From Cepaea nemoralis (taxonomy: Eukaryota; Mollusca; Gastropoda; Stylommatophora; Helicidae), in assembly GCA_014155875.1 (NCBI GenBank), contig JACEFZ010024506.1, forward strand, positions 377,001 through 441,000: a DNA stretch of 64,000 bases, read 5' to 3'. A model generated the notes under the pieces. The model saw only the letters and a program-made list of their open reading frames with translations, was not told the origin of the DNA and did no database searches. Positions 59,630 to 64,000 of the stretch are shown here, one piece after another (the stretch's first letter is position 1; every line of letters starts with the position of its first letter). Position numbers and translations under genes: made by a program.

Positions 59630-60425
59630 ATTTCTCACATGTTGTAGTAAAGCTGCTATCCACAATACAGAATGGTATAGAAAATCTAATAAACTCAACC
59701 CAATTGAATAGTGAAAATCACTAATTATATCTTAACATAGCAAAAACAAAGATAATGCATACTGATAAAACCACTGTGAAGAAAGAAATATATGTTAATG
59801 AGGAAAAATTGGAGGTGGTGGACAATTTATAATATCTTGGGTCATTGATTACCAACAACGGCGACACAATGAATGAAATTAAACGATGACTATCAATTGC
59901 TCTTCAAAGACTAAAACAACTAAATAAATTATGGATTGGGACAGACAGAACTACAAAAATAAGATTTTTAAGAGCATGCATCTTTCCCATTGCAACACAT
60001 GCCTGTGAGACCTGGACACTTAATAAACAAGCTGAACAGCGCATAATTGCCTTTGAATATAAATGTTATAGACGAGTTCTAAGAATATTTTGGGTAAAGA
60101 AAAGAACAAATGCATCCATACTTCAAGAGCTGAATATTGAAGAAGGTTGGCTATCAAAGACGAAAAAACAAAGAAAATTGAAATATTTTGGTCACTTGAA
60201 ACGTCACGAAAGTTTGGAGAGAACAATAATGGAGGGGTATATGCCTGGGAAGAGAGGAAGAGGAAGGCCAAAGAGAAGATGGGTGCAGGATGTGGTGGAT
60301 GATCTCCAGATGGATGTATCAGATGCGGGACATCTTGCTTATGATCGAGAGGTTTTCTGAAAGGTTGTTATTGGAGCGAGGTTCTGCAAATGACATGCTA
60401 CGGAATGAATGTAGTAAAGCTTTTT
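59630..60425 (+). mobile_element. LINE family G reverse-transcriptase relic
   Basis: With scattered stops the plus strand reads NIAKTKIMHTDKTTVKKEIY, YLGSLITNNGDTMNEIKR, ACIFPIATHACETWTLNKQ and CYRRVLRIFWVKKRTNA. It ends WLSKTKKQRKLKYFGHLKRH, GRGRPKRRWVQDV and GHLAYDREVF. The catalytic core lies upstream and is missing. A shorter copy is at 27688-27960. Confidence 0.85.
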
Positions 60426-61440
60426 TACTCAGTAAATGACAAGTATTTTTGTGACAAGCAGGTATCATGAGTGGAAAAATGAAACCATTGGCGTAAAGTT
60501 AAAACTATGACATTACACCAGTAACATGAAAGTGGTCATACATGCTAGTATGGCTTTACCAAAATAATTATTAATGTATCTGTGGCATGTTGAAAGCTTG
60601 ATCATGCCTGGATGAAGGTCTTTATAATTGCTTCATTGGTTGCCTTGTGTACTTAATAAAAATAAGGTGTAATCTTCACATTTCATCATATTGTCAACAA
60701 TGTGGTTGTCCTATCGCTGTGTCTAGATCATCCTCTTTTGCCCTGAGACATATGAAAGACACAAAGTTTAAACACCTATATTGTATCATGACACCAACCA
60801 TACCTGATGTATTGATTCCGCTTATCACACACTTCAGAGAACGCAGATTGTCTTAGTCATTATATTAACACATTCTATCCCAGACAGGTGTTACTGTAAT
60901 CCACTTACTTTGTAACTTTCGTCACTTCATCCCACGAATCATTAGTTATTAATTTACTTGCTTCTGACCCAGACAGTTATCATCACCATCATCATCATGT
61001 GCAGCATTCACATCGAAAGTCTTCTTTAGGTCTGTCACAGGTTAGGACCATCACATGTGGGAGGCCTGAATGCATGCAGGAATAGATGGCCAGCCTTTGC
61101 CTCTCTTAGCAGATGATGAGTGCAGACATCAAACTGTCATCTGACTTCCCTCATGACATTAATAGGTTGACCCTGCCTGACAATTACACCAACATGCCCC
61201 CTCTGTGTCTAGATGGTGCCCTCGTGTTGGTTGCTTCCAGTTTATCTCTTGGTGTTGTTGATCCACAAGTAATGTTGTCTTTCTTCTGCTTGCTTTTCCC
61301 CAATTTTCTCTGTAACACATCCTTGAACAAGGAGCTTGATTCCGAAAGAGTTAATAAGTGAGCCTTATATGAGAAAATACTATGTAAAAAACAGCCAAAG
61401 ACGTATATGGAAAAGTGAAACTGGTGGGAAAGAAAGAACA
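60426..61440. other. Intron sequence, nothing firm
   Basis: No exon is recognised. The open frame 61113-61361 has no splice-linked partner or motif I know. ATCATCACCATCATCATCAT at about 60980 may be a LINE tail. Confidence 0.4.
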
Positions 61441-61467
61441 ATATAGTTGGTTGGTTGGTTGGTTGGT

Positions 61468-61498
<31 letters not shown>

Positions 61499-62650
61499 GC
61501 TGGCTGGCTGGCTGGCTGGCTGGCTGGTTGGTTGGTTAGTCGACAGATCATCCTCATTGCACATCGAACCATTCAGTCCGTAAGTGCTCGAATCCCCTCC
61601 TCAGCAAATCCTGCAGCGTGTAGCAGCTAACGACACCAGTTCTGTGTTGGTTTATCAATCTTCTTTGGCTTCCTGCATAGTGTTCTTGTTTGGCAACACC
61701 TCTTTTAATTTGCTGTTCTCGCAGTCTGACCATGGTTGTAGATTCATGGTCATCATTTGGTTCTTGCAAAAGTCTTACTTCTTGTAACGCATTCAGAATG
61801 TCGACCTGGTCCATGGCTCGTCCACCCTCCACAGTAGCCTTTCCTGCGAGCTTGTCAGCCCGCTCATTTCTTTGTACTCCCGCATGCCCTGGCAAGAAGA
61901 TGAAACTAATCTTTGCCAGCCAAGGCCGCTCAAGAAACAGCAACCACTCTCTTCAGATCCACCCCATCTTTATCCTCTTGAGCATGCTCATTGAGTCGGT
62001 AAGGAAACAAGCCCTCTGAATGTCTGTGTCTCGAGCCATGTTATTGCTTTACTTACTGCCATGACTTCCATAGTCAGGCTACTTGTGGTCTCAACAAAAG
62101 CACCAGAGACATCCTTCACAATTCTCCCTCCGGCCTGGGCCGTAAAGGCCCATCAGCTTCTCACATGTCGGACGACCGACCCATCTGTGTAGATGACCGC
62201 ATCACCGTCTAACGAATTCTTGAAAATCAATGCTTGTACTTCTGCCTCCACAGCAGCCAGATTTTCTTGTCTGCATTTTCTGTCTAGTTGTATGCAAACA
62301 GAAAAGGACACACAGAAATCTGTTGGCACTTGTACCCACTCCTTGCCAGGTTCTAAGTCCTCAAGTGAACACACCTGTTGAAGAATGTCTTCGGCTTGAC
62401 CCATCCACGACTTTCCTCTTTTTAACCTGCTGCCCTTCACCTTCATAATTTCACTATGCATTGGATGTTGTGCATTTGCGTTAACTCTGAGGTAAGCACT
62501 TGCTCTGCAAATTTGTATTCTTCAATGGTTGGAAAATCAAGAAGGTAGCGTATCAGCCTGCATGCTGTATCTCTTGTACATCCAAGAATAATGCGCATAG
62601 CTTTGTTTTGTATCCTTTCCATCCTTCCTATCTGCTTACGGCTAAGAGTA
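61441..62650 (-). mobile_element. LINE family B: RT C-terminus plus RNase H, (CCAG)n(CCAA)n tail
   Basis: The minus strand reads RMERIQNKAMRIILGCTRDT then RYLLDFPTIEEYKFAEQ (end of RT), then RNase H with DGDAVIYTDGSVV. After frame breaks comes LAKISFIFLPGHAGVQRNER then ADKLAGKA. The C-terminus is HYAGSQRRLINQHRTG and LLRRGFEHLRTEW. The 3' tail on the plus strand is TTGG and CTGG repeats (61444-61540). The middle RNase H part carries stops, so it is a pseudogene. Confidence 0.87.
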
Positions 62651-62654
62651 TATG

Positions 62655-63315
62655 TATCATCCTCATCATCAAGTGCCATTCCAGCTGGGGTAGGCATTCA
62701 TGTCTCTCCATATATTTCAATCTTTGGTGTTTTGGTTCAACTCTGCTGGTGATATTCCTCCATGCCACTGTCTCAATCTATTCAGCATCATTTCTCTTTG
62801 TCATTCTCTGCCTCTCTTTCCCTCGATCTTTTCAGTCATCACAAAGTTCTCCAGTGCCTCTCTTCTTATCACATGACCTAAGAAAGTTGTTTGTCTCTTT
62901 CTTATTTTTGTAAATAATGTTCTATTTTCAGTTTTAAAGCAATCAACGTTAGTTACTCTGGCAGTGCAAGGAATTTGCAACACCCGTCTTAGGAACCACA
63001 TCTCTGTTGCTTCCAAGTTCTTCGTAATTAGTTCATTTACATTCCAAGATTCACTGCCGTACATCAAAACTGACATAGTTTTTCAGCACTCTCTTACATT
63101 CAGTGATAGTGACTTATTGCATAAGATACTTTTCATTTTCTGAAATGCAGCCTTTTCTTACCCTATTTTGCTCTTAATCTATGTTGTGTACCTTCCATCT
63201 GATGTTATAAATGCCTGAAAGCATTTAAAATTATCCACTTGGTTAAGAAGTTTCCCTTCTATTTTTATTTCACATTCTGGTAATATATACAACACCAGTT
63301 TCATCAAAATATTGA
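62655..63315 (-). mobile_element. LINE family A 3' half
   Basis: The minus strand has SVLMYGSESWNVNELITKNL, MWFLRRVLQIPCTARVT, KIRKRQTTFLGHVIRREALE and ISPAELNQNTKD. The NAYPSWNGT end is followed by a GATGATGAGGATGA tail at 62655. Upstream, 63179-63315 gives LPECEIKIEGKLLNQVDNFK. It sits immediately 5' of the family B element on the same strand, which suggests insertion into that older LINE. Confidence 0.85.
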
Positions 63316-63419
63316 ATGGCAGAGAAGATTGGAGAATCATGATCCCTGGTGGCAGCTCCAGATCAAGCACATGAAAATAAAAGAAGAAACAGAAGTCAGA
63401 TAAGACCAGCATTGGCGCA

Positions 63420-63710
63420 TGGAAAATAGTGCTCGCTCTTAAACTTCTGGTGTGTTGATGCTGAGGTAGCGGGTTCAACCTTTACACAGGTCAGTTGGAC
63501 TAAAATGTCCTTGACTTATTATCTTGTCGATTACCTTATCCTTGACTTGGAAATGTAAATTACAAGTACCTCAGAATGGGTTTGCCTGATGGCGAGGGAC
63601 ACTGGTAATAGAGAAAGCTAATCCACACGCAAACATCAGTACAGTGCACTAGAAGTAGTAGCGCATGTGTAGATTATGCTTTAGTTCAAAGTGAGTGAAT
63701 GCAAAAAAAA
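63420..63710 (+). mobile_element. tRNA-headed SINE, family 3 (copy 2)
   Basis: GGTGTGTTGATGCTGAGGTA, GCGGGTTCAACC, GGCGAGGGACACTGGTAATA and TTTAGTTCAAAGTGAGTGAA are co-linear with 17613-17885. It ends in A-rich sequence about 95 bp before exon f. Confidence 0.75.
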
Positions 63711-63803
63711 AATAGAAGTCTGATTATAATCAAGACCATTTAATCTTAATTCATAAGAGAGCTATTATTGTTTTTTGACTTGTGATGATTTCTGTGTCTG
63801 TAG

Positions 63804-63974
63804 AGCATCCCAGTGTACCCCACTAGTAGACAACTACAGCTGCAGCAAGAACAGCAGCAGCAGCTGCAGAAGCAGATCCAGCAAGTTCCACGCAGAGACC
63901 AGCAGAAGGTGCGACCCCAGGCTCGCCCAGAAGGATTGTTTGAGCCAGTGGAAACAGCTTATCAGCAGAGTTCT
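63804..63974 (+). CDS. C2CD2/C2CD2L-like protein, internal exon f (Q-rich linker)
   Basis: This 171-nt phase-0 exon encodes SIPVYPTSRQLQLQQEQQQQ then LQKQIQQVPRRDQQKVRPQA and RPEGLFEPVETAYQQSS. The acceptor is TTTCTGTGTCTGTAG and the donor GTAAGT. The glutamine-rich run may form a short coiled coil. With exon e it makes a linker of about 127 residues, after which the C2 domain would be expected beyond the window. An alternative acceptor two bases later would shift the frame and is unlikely. Confidence 0.8.
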
Positions 63975-64000
63975 GTAAGTAGTGACAGTCAGTTAGTTAG

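Noticed and set aside
61113..61361. Possible extra exon (82-codon frame)
   Set aside because: The exon e to exon f junction is already in phase without it. I recognised no splice sites matching that phase and no family motif.

Overview
The window is animal nuclear DNA, not bacterial, viral or organellar. It has no compact genes or operons. It contains one gene in small exons with GT..AG introns, many LINE relics, tRNA-headed SINEs, Helitron and hAT elements, and very large amounts of tandem repeat. The LINE tails (endonuclease/reverse-transcriptase type, with 3' ends in short tandem tetra- or trinucleotides) and the heavy minisatellite load resemble mollusc genomes, most likely a gastropod. 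That assignment is an inference and needs a database search.

Layout. Positions 1-46800 hold no exon I could recognise. They are a patchwork of minisatellites (units of 20, 24, 25, 27, 28, 35, 45 and 61 bp), microsatellites (TATC, CTT, CTA, AC, GA, GAT, poly-C), LINE fragments on both strands and at least four short dispersed repeat families. Three insertions in this part have readable boundaries: a solo LTR (11075-11415), a small hAT element (11554-11778) in the same 27-bp array, and a second hAT element (18479-18937) with a perfect 8-bp target duplication. Positions 30555-34386 hold two Helitron-like elements facing each other tail to tail. Each carries tandem copies of its own 3' end.

Positions 46821-63974 contain six consecutive plus-strand exons of one gene (96, 120, 105, 157, 212 and 171 nt). 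Their splice phases join into one open frame of about 287 residues. The first four exons resemble the SMP lipid-transfer domain of the C2CD2/C2CD2L (TMEM24) family, and the last two encode a Q/P-rich linker. The gene is open at both ends: I found no 5' exons (membrane anchor, start of SMP) here, and the expected C2 domain would lie beyond 64000. The introns are packed with minisatellites and LINE relics. One LINE is nested in another with a 13-15 bp target-site duplication and a paralogous empty site elsewhere in the window.

Most long open frames here (up to 835 codons) are artefacts of tandem repeats whose unit lacks stops. They are recorded as repeats or rejections, not genes.
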